NCBI RefSeq assembly: GCF_000222485.1
Contig: NC_015914.1
Coordinates: 496,001 to 560,000, forward strand
Length of the DNA stretch: 64,000 nt
From: Cyclobacterium marinum DSM 745
Lineage (GTDB): Bacteria; Bacteroidota; Bacteroidia; Cytophagales; Cyclobacteriaceae
Direction: 5' to 3'
The translations under genes and the position numbers were made by a program. How positions within the stretch are numbered: the first letter of the stretch is position 1; every line of letters begins with the position of its first letter. Below the pieces are notes generated by a model. The model saw only the letters and a list, made by a program, of their open reading frames with translations, was not told where the DNA came from and made no database searches. Shown in pieces: positions 1 to 9,116 of the stretch.

Positions 1-1863
1 TGCTTCAGGAGTAAATTTAGTGTATAGTGTCAATTTGTTAGTAGGCATAGGAACATATTGACTTTCTATATAAAACGGCTCATCAGGGTCAATTGGAGGG
101 TTGAGATAAAAGAGGCTACCAGCCGGAAATGAATTTGAAAATTCACTTACCATTAAATTATTGTCTGGGGGAACACAGACTTGAATCTCTAAATTCTCAA
201 AATTTATCCCACAATTATCATTTAAAAATTCATCTAGCTCCAACATAAACACCAGAGGTTCTCCTATTGGTAAATTCATGCATTCTGTAGATTGAGAATA
301 TCCCTGAATGAATGGGATTGGGTCAAGTGAAGTTTGAGTGAGGGAATTCTCTCCATACAATAGCCCATCAATTGACAATTCATTATTACAAATCAAAACC
401 AGTTCATCACAAACCTCAGTAATTACCAAAGAATATTTAAAGGTACCCAAAACATCCTCACTATCTTCAGGTACAGGCAATTCACCAATTTCCCATCCAA
501 TGTATTTTTCTTGATTTTCATCATCTACCAAATAATAATTACCATTAGATTTTTCGTTAAAAATTAAATTAGGTTCCGCGTTTAAAAAACCTACCCATTG
601 AGGCAATGGGATTTCTATTCTAGTTTTATCTATGGCTATATCACCTTTATTTTTAATGGTAGTTAAAATTTCAAGTGTATCCCCAGGATTTACTTCTGGA
701 ATCTCATTTTCAACCGGTTCGCCATTTTTTGTTAAAAATTCATGCATCGTTTCAGCCTTAACATCATTGGCGTCAATAGCCATCGTTATATTATAAATAA
801 CATAAACATCCCAATCTGAACCATATTGAAATTTAGTTGATGTTTGATTATTCTGGATTAACCTATTACCTTGATTGTCTAATTCAAATACAGATATATC
901 CATGCCTGTATTGTTTTTCAAATATGGATTCCTAGAGTTGACGCCGGTATAAATAGATGAATTAAAAAAATTATTATTGTCATTGCCACCGTGACTTAAT
1001 CTTTCAAAGTTATTGGTATTAATACCTGTCTCGATTGCTAAATAATCTCCACTAGCTCCAACATCTCCTTCACCTGCCATCACTCCTAACTTAACTTTTA
1101 CCTCTCCAACATCAGCAGCTGAAAAACCGCTTACCGGAATATCAAACGAATTCGATCCTTGACCTCTAACAAAAGCATATCCGTCAAAAACTGAGACATC
1201 TCTTTTTTTCATTAAAGGATTTTCGTATACTATAACCATCCCCCACCCGCCATAGTGATAATTTGTCCCTTCTAACAAGCCTATATCTGCAACTGTATAT
1301 TCTCCTTCCCCCCAATCACGGACCAATGTCGTAACTTCTTTAAACCCCACAAAAAGACCTAATTCATCATTTAAAGACTCAGGATACCGGATTTCATTAT
1401 CCAAAGCTTCAAGTTCTATATAGTTCTGTTGGCCAGGTCCTTTAATTTTAAGCTTTCTTTTATCAAACTGCCTATTGACTCCATTATTAGAATTATTAAA
1501 AATAATATCTGAAGGCCCTCTACCAGACCAATATAAACCAGCAAACAATACTTTTGTGCAAGAGGAATTGGCACCATTTTCCTTTGAAAACTCTAGGAAA
1601 GCTGAAGAACTATTGAACGTTGAGGGATCAGAATCGACATCGACAAATACCATCATTCCATCATTCATCAAGTTATCACCATAGTTCTGCAGAGTTAAGT
1701 TTGTATTTCCAATCATAGAAAAGTCCCCATTAATACTGTATATAGAACGTAATGGGGATTCTAAAGAAGTTCTATGCCTAAAATCCACACTTACTTGCGA
1801 GAAAGAACTCTCATTTAAACTAAAAAATAGAGTTACAATACCTATTAAAAACTGCCTATTCAT
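1..1863 (-). CDS. Secreted DUF11-type surface protein, 3' end beyond window edge
   Basis: An uninterrupted minus-strand frame runs from an ATG at 1863 to the left edge, giving the first 621 residues of a longer protein. Residues 1-23 are a signal peptide (hydrophobic core LIGIVTLFF, likely cleavage after SFSQ). The following region, with conserved-looking LFAGLYWSGRG and YHYGGWGMVIVYENP segments, resembles the N-terminal part of Bacteroidota cell-surface proteins; further on, a PGDTLEILTTIKNKGD stretch is typical of the DUF11 repeat, a beta-sandwich of large surface adhesins. Such proteins usually end in a T9SS sorting domain or a gliding-motility-associated C-terminal domain, but that end is outside the window, so secretion by T9SS is inference. 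The sprA, porU and porV genes of this window would serve it. The gene is separated by 201 bp from a divergent flippase gene. Function unknown; adhesin is the best guess. Confidence 0.8.
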   Translation of the reverse strand, partial: MNRQFLIGIVTLFFSLNESSFSQVSVDFRHRTSLESPLRSIYSINGDFSMIGNTNLTLQNYGDNLMNDGMMVFVDVDSDPSTFNSSSAFLEFSKENGANSSCTKVLFAGLYWSGRGPSDIIFNNSNNGVNRQFDKRKLKIKGPGQQNYIELEALDNEIRYPESLNDELGLFVGFKEVTTLVRDWGEGEYTVADIGLLEGTNYHYGGWGMVIVYENPLMKKRDVSVFDGYAFVRGQGSNSFDIPVSGFSAADVGEVKVKLGVMAGEGDVGASGDYLAIETGINTNNFERLSHGGNDNNNFFNSSIYTGVNSRNPYLKNNTGMDISVFELDNQGNRLIQNNQTSTKFQYGSDWDVYVIYNITMAIDANDVKAETMHEFLTKNGEPVENEIPEVNPGDTLEILTTIKNKGDIAIDKTRIEIPLPQWVGFLNAEPNLIFNEKSNGNYYLVDDENQEKYIGWEIGELPVPEDSEDVLGTFKYSLVITEVCDELVLICNNELSIDGLLYGENSLTQTSLDPIPFIQGYSQSTECMNLPIGEPLVFMLELDEFLNDNCGINFENLEIQVCVPPDNNLMVSEFSNSFPAGSLFYLNPPIDPDEPFYIESQYVPMPTNKLTLYTKFTPEA

Positions 1864-2064
1864 AAAAACTAAATACCTCAGAAAAATTATGTTAATTAAT
1901 TCCAATTGCCAATGATAATAATAAATTAAGTTTATTCCTTTTTATCAAGTCGAAATTAAAACCATGATAATGGGAGGCTCCTGATAATTATTCCACCAAT
2001 TTGATTTAAAATTGCATAAATAATCAAAAACTCTTTTATTAATTCAATTCTACCTCACTAAATC

Positions 2065-3552
2065 TTGAGTAAATTAGCCAAACAAAGTATTTTAACCACT
2101 TTCTCTGCCTATATAGGTGTAGTAATTGGCTACTTCAACCTATTATGGTTGCTTCCCTATGTCTTAAAACCAGATCAAATTGGTTTATTCAAAACCATAC
2201 AAGATATTGCGCTCCTAATGATGCCTTTCGCTCAAATGGGAATAGGAAATGGGATTACTAGGTTTTTCCCTCAGGTGACAGACTCAAAATTTTCGTTCTT
2301 TTCTTTTAGTCTTTTTTTAGGCATTGCAGGCTTTGCTGTCTTGATGGTTTTTACCATCCTATTCCGAGAACCAATTAGCTCTGCTTTTGCAGAGAAGTCA
2401 CCAGCTGTAAACCAATATATTCAAGTTGCATTAATAATAACATTTATTTTAGTAATTCACACCTTACTTGAGGCCTTTAGCCGTTCTTACTTAAAATTAG
2501 CCATCCCTTCCCTGATCCGAGATGTATTATTAAGATTACTTATCGCTTTATTGGTAATTGGATATTTCTTTGGTTGGTACCCTTTCCCCCAAATGATTTG
2601 GGGAATGTCTATTGCCTACTTCCTCGCCATGGCCTGCATGGTATTCTACATGAATAAAAATGGAATATTTCAACTCCAATTTAATTGGTCCGACATTCCA
2701 CTTTCTCTAAAAAAAGATTTTTTTAGGTATAATATAATCACCTTATTGGGTACTGCTGGGGCCCTGCTAATTATGAAAATTGACAGCATTATGGTCAGTT
2801 CAATGATAGGGTTAGATGCCAATGCGATCTACACAATTGGCTTTTCTATAGCTGTGGTTATAGAAATGCCCAGACGGGCAATCTCCCAGGTAGCCATGCC
2901 GGTTATCTCAGAAATGTTTGCAAAAAATCAATTGACAGAAATAAATGCCCTCTATAAAAAAATAGCAGTAAACCAACTTTTAATATGTTTGTTGGTGTTC
3001 CTTTTGATATGGGTCAATATCGAAAACCTTTACCACTTTGTTCCTAACAGATCCATCTATGAACAAGGAAAATGGGTGGTCCTTCTAATCGGATTGGGCA
3101 AAATTACCGATGTTATCTTCTCCGTCAATGGTGAAATAATCGTTTTCTCAAGGTTCTATACTTTTAATATTACAGCTACGCTGTTAATGTGTGCAGCAGT
3201 TATTATTTTTAACTTAATGCTTATTCCTCTGTATGGCATTGAAGGGGCTGCACTAGCTTCACTTATAGCCATGTTTTGTTACAATCTTGTAAAGTACATT
3301 TACATAAAGATAAGGTTGGGATTCAATCCTTTTACAACCGGGGTGTTTTTAATTCTCTTGGCCGGTGTACTGAGCTGGGCTTTGTCTTACTATTTAATTC
3401 CCGAATCTGCCTATGTGGTGCTTGATATACTAATCAGAAGTGGCATTGTAACTGCTTTTTACCTTTTGTTGATTCACCTTTTTAAGGCTGCCCAAGAAAC
3501 TGAAGCGATGGTATTCCGAAAAATTAAAGATGTATTTAGCCAATTAAGGTAA
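2065..3552 (+). CDS. Polysaccharide/oligosaccharide flippase (Wzx-like, MOP superfamily)
   Basis: The 495-residue product is almost wholly hydrophobic, with about 14 predicted membrane segments, the topology of MOP-superfamily flippases that move lipid-linked oligosaccharides across the inner membrane. The N-terminus (KQSILTTFSAYIGVVIGYFNLLWLLPYVL) and the C-terminal IPLYGIEGAALASLIAMFCYN segment match the Wzx/polysaccharide biosynthesis protein pattern. The start is a TTG at 2065; there is no better ATG upstream. No glycosyltransferase is next to it, so its substrate cannot be inferred; a second flippase lies at 9129-10646. It is convergent with the small membrane protein gene ending at 3678. 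Family assignment is firm, substrate unknown. Confidence 0.85.
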   Translation: MSKLAKQSILTTFSAYIGVVIGYFNLLWLLPYVLKPDQIGLFKTIQDIALLMMPFAQMGIGNGITRFFPQVTDSKFSFFSFSLFLGIAGFAVLMVFTILFREPISSAFAEKSPAVNQYIQVALIITFILVIHTLLEAFSRSYLKLAIPSLIRDVLLRLLIALLVIGYFFGWYPFPQMIWGMSIAYFLAMACMVFYMNKNGIFQLQFNWSDIPLSLKKDFFRYNIITLLGTAGALLIMKIDSIMVSSMIGLDANAIYTIGFSIAVVIEMPRRAISQVAMPVISEMFAKNQLTEINALYKKIAVNQLLICLLVFLLIWVNIENLYHFVPNRSIYEQGKWVVLLIGLGKITDVIFSVNGEIIVFSRFYTFNITATLLMCAAVIIFNLMLIPLYGIEGAALASLIAMFCYNLVKYIYIKIRLGFNPFTTGVFLILLAGVLSWALSYYLIPESAYVVLDILIRSGIVTAFYLLLIHLFKAAQETEAMVFRKIKDVFSQLR

Positions 3553-3677
3553 TCGAAAACAAACCGACACATACCAGCTGAAATTTCACCTTGGCATTTC
3601 ACTTTATAAGATAACTTTATTTCTAAGGTTATTTGGGCTCATGGCTCGCTTATTACCTAATTATGCCAATGGAAAAA

Positions 3678-4268
3678 CTATTCCTTCAAGGTACTGATCA
3701 ATTCGTCTATCTTTAGGATGTTAGGTAGAATTTCATTATTCACCCTTTCCTTATTTGAATAGAAAGTATAAACTCCCACCCCTATCAGAGCTAAAAATGA
3801 AATTACCGCCAAATTACGGGCCAAAGGCTTCTCCCAAACGCCTACCCAGAATAAAAGGTAAATGGGGTAAATCGTTAAAGTGGCCCAATTCAGCGAGGTT
3901 TCAAGCAACTTCTTTTGAGCGATAAGATAGGCTTTGGTTTTCTCCAGATAGTCTAGGTAATTGCTTTCCAGATTACCGGGTTTAACTTTTTTTATAGGTA
4001 ATATTCTTAAGCCCACATATGTTGCCCAAACAATAACTAGAGCCGAGGCAATCTTCATGGAGATAAAAGGGGCCCAAAAAATAGCAAAAATAAATGGAGG
4101 TATGGTTAGCAACGCAGAAATAATATTTACCCGTTCCATGTATTTCCACCAACGGTGCAAACGATCCAAACTCGAATGCAAGTCCATCATCAATTTGGAT
4201 TTCTCAAATTTAACTCGCTCTTGACGGCTAGACGATTGCCAAAGCTTAATCAATTCATCTTCTATCAT
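3678..4268 (-). CDS. Small membrane protein translationally coupled to an ECF sigma gene
   Basis: This 196-residue protein has a charged N-terminal tail of about 45 residues followed by four likely membrane spans (around residues 47-66, 70-90, 125-145 and 150-170) and a short charged C-terminus. Its ATG overlaps the stop of the sigma-factor gene in an ATGA arrangement (4265-4268), so the two are co-transcribed and probably translationally coupled. I recognise no domain. By position it could be an anti-sigma or sigma-associated membrane protein: a cytoplasmic N-terminus that could bind the sigma factor ahead of membrane spans would fit, but no ZAS/zinc motif is present and this role is inference. 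Confidence 0.7.
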   Translation of the reverse strand: MIEDELIKLWQSSSRQERVKFEKSKLMMDLHSSLDRLHRWWKYMERVNIISALLTIPPFIFAIFWAPFISMKIASALVIVWATYVGLRILPIKKVKPGNLESNYLDYLEKTKAYLIAQKKLLETSLNWATLTIYPIYLLFWVGVWEKPLARNLAVISFLALIGVGVYTFYSNKERVNNEILPNILKIDELISTLKE

Positions 4269-4778
4269 ATCACTTCATTCAAACAGTTAAACAATTTCAA
4301 CTTAACCCTACGAATCTTTACGGCTACATTATTTTCTGTCAACCCCAATATTTCCGAAATCTCCTTATAGGCCAGCTCTTCCAAATAAAGTGTTATGAGA
4401 GCCTTATCACTTTCATTCAAGCTTTTTATACAGGTCCTAAGGAGTATTAATTTTTCATCCGATTCCTTAGCCTCTGTCAGTTCATCAGATCCGAAATTTT
4501 CGACTGAAATGCTATCCAACTTAATTAACCGACTTTGGCTTTTTATGTGTTTAGATTTGAATTGAAGGCAAACATTGAGAGCTATTCTGAACAACCAAGT
4601 ACTGAAGGATGATTTACCTTTAAAAGCATCCATAGCCCCCCCATACATGAATTAAAATTTCTTGGAAAAGATCTTTGGCGTCTTCGCTATTTGTTGAGTA
4701 AACCCTACAAATTCTAAACAATCGCTGCTGGTTTATTTCCAAGCCTTCAAGGAATAGTGTTTCTAGCTCTTTATTCAT
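4265..4778 (-). pseudogene. ECF-type RNA polymerase sigma factor, frameshifted in a G7 run
   Basis: The ATG at 4778 opens a frame (MNKELETLFLEGLEINQQRL..., with DAKDLFQEILIHVW) that is the region-2 start of an ECF sigma factor; it hits a stop after VWGGYGCF. The rest of the protein, beginning AMDAFKGKSSFSTWLFRIALN and ending in region 4 (LAYKEISEILGLTENNVAVKIRRVK), is in the next frame. The switch is at seven consecutive G on the coding strand (forward C run 4636-4642). With six G the two halves join into one 170-residue sigma factor of normal family length. Both halves are otherwise free of stops, so this is a very recent mutation, a sequencing or assembly homopolymer error, or a slippage-controlled gene. 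An internal ATG at 4648 could produce only a protein lacking most of region 2. It overlaps the downstream membrane protein gene by 4 bp. Confidence 0.85.
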
Positions 4779-5107
4779 TTTTAAACCTTATTTCAACTAT
4801 GTTAGTTAGAAAAAATTTAAATTATGACACTTTTCGAACTATAAATTTTGCGAATGAGATAATATTTGACCGAAAACAGGAAACAGCCTTTCTATTACGT
4901 GTTGAAACAACTTCAAAACCAGACATATTTTTGCTGTTTTCTTGCGTTTACAGGACTTCTTGAAAAAACTCAGTAAACCCTAATATTTCATCGGCGATTT
5001 GGTGATTTCAGCTTCACCCAGCCACTTCTATTTGCTATGACAAAGCCAAATCCAAGGTGCGGCTAAAAAAGTGGTATAATCTATCTTGGGAATGTCTAAT
5101 CTACAAT
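4779..5107. other. Intergenic region with a fragment of a dispersed repeat
   Basis: No convincing gene. It lies between the start of the sigma gene and the end of the glycosyltransferase gene. The stretch 4892-4945 (TCTATTACGTGTTGAAACAA onward, through CTTCAAAACCAGACA and TTGCTGTTTTC) resembles the reverse complement of part of the element at 35862-36041, so it looks like a decayed partial copy. The sigma-gene promoter should be near 4800-4850 but I found no clean TAnnTTTG box. Confidence 0.5.
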
Positions 5108-6394
5108 TTAAGCTTGGCTAATTTCATCAAGCAATAGTGCCAATTGCGCTGTGATTTTTTTCCTGCTGTATTGTAGAATGTCAGCCTCCAACTTATTTGG
5201 CAACTTATTTGTTTGAAAGTTTTTAATAAATTGAGCCATGCCTGTTTCATCTGTGTGAGAAAAAACTTTGCCAGCCTCTGAGGTTTTAATAATAGAAGCG
5301 CTGTCTCCTTTTGGATCTCCTAAGGCCAATATTTGCCTGCCGGTGGCCATGTATTCAAACAACTTACCCGGAATATTACCTTTTGCATTTTTGGTGTTCG
5401 TGAGAATTAAAAGAAGTAAATTTGCCTTCTGATAAAAGGAAAATACTTCTTTATGGCTAACATAACCTGCTAAAACCACATGTGCTCGAAACCAATTGTC
5501 TTCGGAAAGCAATTGCTTGACACTTTCATTTACCCTACCTACAAAAGTAAGCCTTACCTTTCCGGATGTATTTCCAAAAACAGATTTTAGTACTTTTAAA
5601 AATGGGAGTGGGTTCCTTATCGCATCTATCACTCCTGAGTAAACTATTTCTAATACAGAAGAACTTCCAGGAGAGGTTGCTAAAAATTCAGGAATATCTG
5701 AAGGATCAAAACCATTTAATAAAACTTGGATGTCCTTGGCTCCTATTGCTATCATTTCCTTCTGGAAAGTTGGGGAAATGGTAACCAATCGATCTGCTTC
5801 TTCAAATACACTGCGCTCTAGTTTTTGATGCTTCTTTCTGGCAAAGCCACTTAATTTGAGGGTATCCAAAAACTCCCAGGTAGACCATGGATCCCGAAAA
5901 TCGGCTAGCCAAGGAATACCCGTTTTTCTTTTCAAGTTTCGACCTAGCAGGTGCATGCTATGAGGAGGACCGGTTGTAATGATGGCCTTGAAATCATTTT
6001 GTTCCCAAATCCCTTCCAAAAACTTAACTGAAGGCTTGATCCAGAAAAGCCTAGGATCAGGAATCAAAAGATTGCCTCTAAGCCAAACCGCAAGCTGATC
6101 GAGTAATCCCGGATCCTTGTATTCAAGAATGCTGGCGGTGTCTTTCGGGCCTTGCTTTTTAAGCGTCCTAAAGAGGTGATATGGTTCCCAGATAGGGAAC
6201 TTCAATACTTCTGTATGCTTGTCCACTTCTTGTTTGAGGGACTCGTCTTGCAATGAAAAATCAGGATTTTCAGGCGTAAAAATTACAGGTTGCCAACCAA
6301 ATTCCGGTAGGTATTTTGAAAATTTAAGCCAGCGTTGCACACCGGAACCGGCACTTGGTGGCCAATAATAGGTAATGATAAGAACCCTTTTCAT
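5108..6394 (-). CDS. Glycosyltransferase, GT4-like
   Basis: The 428-residue protein has the two-Rossmann (GT-B) pattern of group 1/GT4 glycosyltransferases. The N-terminus reads MKRVLIITYYWPPSAGSGVQRWLKFSKYL, the typical start of this family with a glycine-rich loop that binds the acceptor side. An acceptor-domain segment ITTGPPHSMHLLG follows, then the C-terminal donor domain with a GYVSHKEVFSFYQKANLLLLI segment and GKLFEYMATGRQILALG, where the EYMA glutamate normally binds the nucleotide sugar. No signal peptide: it acts at the cytoplasmic face. Probably adds a sugar to surface polysaccharide or lipid. It lies 47 bp downstream of the isocitrate dehydrogenase gene, with a strong terminator filling that gap. 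Sugar specificity cannot be read. Confidence 0.85.
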   Translation of the reverse strand: MKRVLIITYYWPPSAGSGVQRWLKFSKYLPEFGWQPVIFTPENPDFSLQDESLKQEVDKHTEVLKFPIWEPYHLFRTLKKQGPKDTASILEYKDPGLLDQLAVWLRGNLLIPDPRLFWIKPSVKFLEGIWEQNDFKAIITTGPPHSMHLLGRNLKRKTGIPWLADFRDPWSTWEFLDTLKLSGFARKKHQKLERSVFEEADRLVTISPTFQKEMIAIGAKDIQVLLNGFDPSDIPEFLATSPGSSSVLEIVYSGVIDAIRNPLPFLKVLKSVFGNTSGKVRLTFVGRVNESVKQLLSEDNWFRAHVVLAGYVSHKEVFSFYQKANLLLLILTNTKNAKGNIPGKLFEYMATGRQILALGDPKGDSASIIKTSEAGKVFSHTDETGMAQFIKNFQTNKLPNKLEADILQYSRKKITAQLALLLDEISQA

Positions 6395-6399
6395 ACATT

Positions 6400-6432
6400 A
6401 AAAAAAATCAAGCAGGACATGATCCTGCTTGA
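6400..6432 (-). terminator. Intrinsic terminator of the isocitrate dehydrogenase gene
   Basis: A perfect 10-bp stem (TCAAGCAGGA at 6408-6417 pairing with TCCTGCTTGA at 6423-6432) with a 5-base loop is followed, on the minus strand, by eight U (forward A run 6400-6407). It ends 6 bp before the glycosyltransferase start codon at 6394, so that gene must rely on readthrough, antitermination or a promoter hidden inside the hairpin region. Confidence 0.85.
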
Positions 6433-6441
6433 ATGAAATTT

Positions 6442-7908
6442 TTATTCACCTTGAGCCAATGAAAAACCTCTTTCTCCATTAAAGGTGTAAAGGTTTTCGA
6501 TTTTCACAAAGTCAAAACCCAAATCACCGATTTGCTTGAGCACTTCTATAATCTGGTCGTGAGAAATGGCCTGGTCATCAGCATCAAAAAACCTTACTCT
6601 CCAATGGTCCGAGCAAAAGGTTTCCTCCATTCCATCAGGATAAACCCTTACTCCCCTATTGGTAACAAGTTGCATTTTTAAGCCATCGGCATTGACGGAT
6701 CTGAGTTTATCGCCCATAACATTTGGATCCCTGGATCCTTCCTTCCAATCAATAAACACATCCAGTCCGATTAATTCTTTTACTGCCGGAGTTCGTGGCT
6801 TGATTGCCAAAGCTTGTTTGATTTCAGCTTGACTTCTTTCTGCTTTGGCAAATACTGCCTTCTTCATACGCTGAGGTTCTTTGCCTAGTCTGGCAATTAC
6901 TGCTTCAGCAAACTCCTTTGTGCCTACCCTTTTGGTACTGATATCTTCCTGATAAATATCCCCGGTATGAATTCCATCTTCAAGGGTCGCCATCCATGCG
7001 TTACTTATTTTTTGTGCCACTTCAGGCTGACCAATATGAACAAGCATCATGATTGCACCATTCAATAAACCTGAAGGGTTGGCTATGTCCATTCCGGCTA
7101 TATCCGGTGCTGAACCGTGAATGGCTTCAAACATAGCTACATCTTCTCCTACATTAGCAGATCCTCCCAGGCCCACAGAACCTGTTACTTGGGCTGCCAC
7201 ATCAGAGATAATATCTCCATAAAGGTTTAAAGTTACTATGACGTCAAAAATCTCCGGGCTATCTGCAATCAATGCAGTAGCAATATCTATAATTTTATGG
7301 TCTGTTTCTATATCAGGATATTCTTTAGCCACCTCATTAAACACTTCATGAAAAACACCATCAGTCATTTTCATGATATTGTCTTTGGTCATACAAGTAA
7401 CCTTCTTTCGCTTGTTCATGCGGGCATACTCGAAAGCATACCTGATAATTTTTTCACTCCCCGGTCTGGAAATTAATTTCAAACACTGGTAAACCTCATC
7501 CGTTTGTCTGTGCTCAATTCCGGCGTAAAGGTCTTCTTCATTTTCCCTTATGATTACCAGATCGGTTTTAGGGAAATGGGTATGAATGAAAGGGGAATAA
7601 GCTTTACAAGGTCTCACATTTGCATAAAGTCCTAAAGTTTTTCTGGTCGTAACATTCAAACTTTTGAACCCTCCACCTTGAGGGGTGGTTATCGGAGATT
7701 TCAAGAAAACCTTGGTCTCTCTCAATGAATCCCAAGCACTTGAGGCAATCCCGGAACTAATCCCTTTCAAATATACTTGTTCACCTATCTCGATAACATC
7801 AGGTTCAATGGCTGCTCCTGCTGCTTCCAAGATGGACAAGGTTGCATTCATTATCTCCGGACCGATACCATCTCCATATGCTACTGTAATTTTCCTTTTT
7901 TCAGTCAT
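6442..7908 (-). CDS. icd: NADP-dependent isocitrate dehydrogenase, Thermus type
   Basis: Oxidative decarboxylation of isocitrate to 2-oxoglutarate in the TCA cycle. The 488-residue protein starts with ITVAYGDGIGPEI, the beta-decarboxylating dehydrogenase signature, and carries the substrate arginines in LNVTTRKTLGLYANVRP, the IIRENEEDLYAGIEH segment, the catalytic lysine/aspartate region (MTKDNIMKMTDG; NLYGDIISD with metal-binding Asp) and the coenzyme loop FEAIHGSAPDIAGMDIANPSG. About 150 extra C-terminal residues (from roughly 340), ending in a small domain with VTNRGVRVYPDG, are characteristic of the Thermus/alphaproteobacterial-type enzyme and absent from the E. coli enzyme. NADP preference follows from the family name rather than from residues I can prove. 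It stands alone, with its own terminator. Confidence 0.92.
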   Translation of the reverse strand: MTEKRKITVAYGDGIGPEIMNATLSILEAAGAAIEPDVIEIGEQVYLKGISSGIASSAWDSLRETKVFLKSPITTPQGGGFKSLNVTTRKTLGLYANVRPCKAYSPFIHTHFPKTDLVIIRENEEDLYAGIEHRQTDEVYQCLKLISRPGSEKIIRYAFEYARMNKRKKVTCMTKDNIMKMTDGVFHEVFNEVAKEYPDIETDHKIIDIATALIADSPEIFDVIVTLNLYGDIISDVAAQVTGSVGLGGSANVGEDVAMFEAIHGSAPDIAGMDIANPSGLLNGAIMMLVHIGQPEVAQKISNAWMATLEDGIHTGDIYQEDISTKRVGTKEFAEAVIARLGKEPQRMKKAVFAKAERSQAEIKQALAIKPRTPAVKELIGLDVFIDWKEGSRDPNVMGDKLRSVNADGLKMQLVTNRGVRVYPDGMEETFCSDHWRVRFFDADDQAISHDQIIEVLKQIGDLGFDFVKIENLYTFNGERGFSLAQGE

Positions 7909-8330
7909 GTGGTAAGTGATTGAGTTTTAGTATGTATTTAGCTTCAGTGCAAAAATAGAAAATAATGACATACAATCGATTTTACGGAAGAAATAATAGA
8001 CAATTTTAAATTTAAACTCAATCTTAACTTCTAGAGTCTTTTCTTAGCGGAAACCCAATATTCAATAGAAAGGCCCATCCATACAAAACCACATAAAAGA
8101 TTAAGGATTGCGCAGGAATGAACTCAGATAACCTCAAGTCCAATAGATAAATGCAGATCAAATTATTTAAAAGGCTTCTTAAACATCAAACGATTTTTAA
8201 ACTATTCAAAATACAATTTTATAGCTACTTTATGGATACTCATATTTTAATAGATTTATGATTTTTAGCCGAATCTTTTGTGATTGATTAGGCACCTCGT
8301 ATATTTGGGCCTTAACATTGAAGAATTGGA
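7909..8330. other. Intergenic region between divergent icd and enoyl-CoA hydratase genes
   Basis: No gene seen. The right end holds a well-formed promoter for the hydratase gene (listed separately). On the minus strand the octamer CAAAAATA at 7950-7957 reads as TATTTTTG, a good -7 box for icd, but its best -33 candidate (CAA at 7973) is only 15 bp away, so this is a weak call. The stretch near 8050-8066 faintly resembles the end of the repeat at 36017-36041. Confidence 0.4.
8277..8307 (+). promoter_or_regulatory. Bacteroidota-type promoter for the enoyl-CoA hydratase gene
   Basis: TTTG at 8277-8280 and TATATTTG at 8300-8307 are separated by 19 bp, an exact match to the Bacteroidota housekeeping consensus (TTTG, 19-21 bp, TAnnTTTG). 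The predicted start of transcription is near 8313, leaving a leader of about 18 bases before the ATG at 8331. Confidence 0.75.
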
Positions 8331-9116
8331 ATGGCTGAACAAAAAAATATTCTTTCAGAGACTAAAGACGGAATACTTTATCTTACCATCAGCAGAGAGT
8401 CCAAACTCAACGCCTTAAATTTCAATACCTTGGAAGAGTTGAAAAATATTTTCAACGAGGTGAATGATAACAAATCTATAAGAGCTGTAATCATCACAGG
8501 TGCGGGTGAAAAGGCCTTTGTAGCGGGTGCTGACATTAATGAAATCTCAGAACTCAACGAACTCAATGCTAGGAAGTTTGCTGAATTTGGTCAAGAAGTT
8601 TTTGATAATATAGAATCCTGTCACAAACCTGTAATTGCCGTTGTTAATGGTTATGCGCTGGGTGGAGGCTGTGAGCTGGCAATAGCTTGCCACATGAGAA
8701 TTGCAACGTCCAATGCAAAGTTTGGACAACCGGAAGTTAATTTAGGTATTATACCGGGTTACGGAGGTACCCAAAGACTAACCAACCTTATAGGCAGAAC
8801 CAAGGCTACGGAAATCCTGATGACCGGTGACATGCTGGATGTCAATGAGGCAAAATCTTTAGGTCTTTTAAACCATGTGGAGGCTACTAAAGCAGAAGCA
8901 TTAGCGAAAGCTGAAGAGGTTATTAAAAAGATCATGACCAAAGCCCCATTGTCCATCGGTATGATAGTAGATTGTGTCAATGCTGTGTATGCTAGTGATG
9001 AAAACGGTTACCAAATCGAAGCAAACAGTTTTGCACGCTGTGTGAAATCTGAAGACTATAGAGAAGGAACAACAGCTTTTCTTGAAAAGAGAAAACCTAA
9101 CTTCAAAGGGGAATAG
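8331..9116 (+). CDS. Enoyl-CoA hydratase/isomerase family protein
   Basis: A 261-residue crotonase, the usual length for short-chain enoyl-CoA hydratase, which adds water to trans-2-enoyl-CoA in fatty-acid beta-oxidation. Motifs present: FVAGADI at 63-69 (first oxyanion-hole segment), GYALGGGCELA at 107-117 with the second oxyanion glycines and catalytic Glu115, and PEVNLGIIPGYGGTQRL with catalytic Glu135. Both catalytic glutamates are present, which favours true hydratase activity over other crotonase functions. Cytoplasmic; no signal peptide. A promoter lies directly upstream; a terminator-like hairpin overlaps its stop codon, separating it from the flippase gene 12 bp downstream. Confidence 0.9.
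   Translation: MAEQKNILSETKDGILYLTISRESKLNALNFNTLEELKNIFNEVNDNKSIRAVIITGAGEKAFVAGADINEISELNELNARKFAEFGQEVFDNIESCHKPVIAVVNGYALGGGCELAIACHMRIATSNAKFGQPEVNLGIIPGYGGTQRLTNLIGRTKATEILMTGDMLDVNEAKSLGLLNHVEATKAEALAKAEEVIKKIMTKAPLSIGMIVDCVNAVYASDENGYQIEANSFARCVKSEDYREGTTAFLEKRKPNFKGE

Noticed and set aside
3600..3640. ATAACTTT/AAGGTTAT hairpin between the first flippase and the small membrane protein gene
   Set aside because: Short stem with a mismatch and no U run; not strong enough to call a terminator.
4757..4963. Plus-strand 68-codon frame in the gap upstream of the sigma gene
   Set aside because: It overlaps the sigma factor 5' end on the other strand and runs into the repeat fragment; no family resemblance.
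8050..8066. Sequence resembling one end of the inverted-repeat element
   Set aside because: Only one short gapped match and no matching interior or second end.
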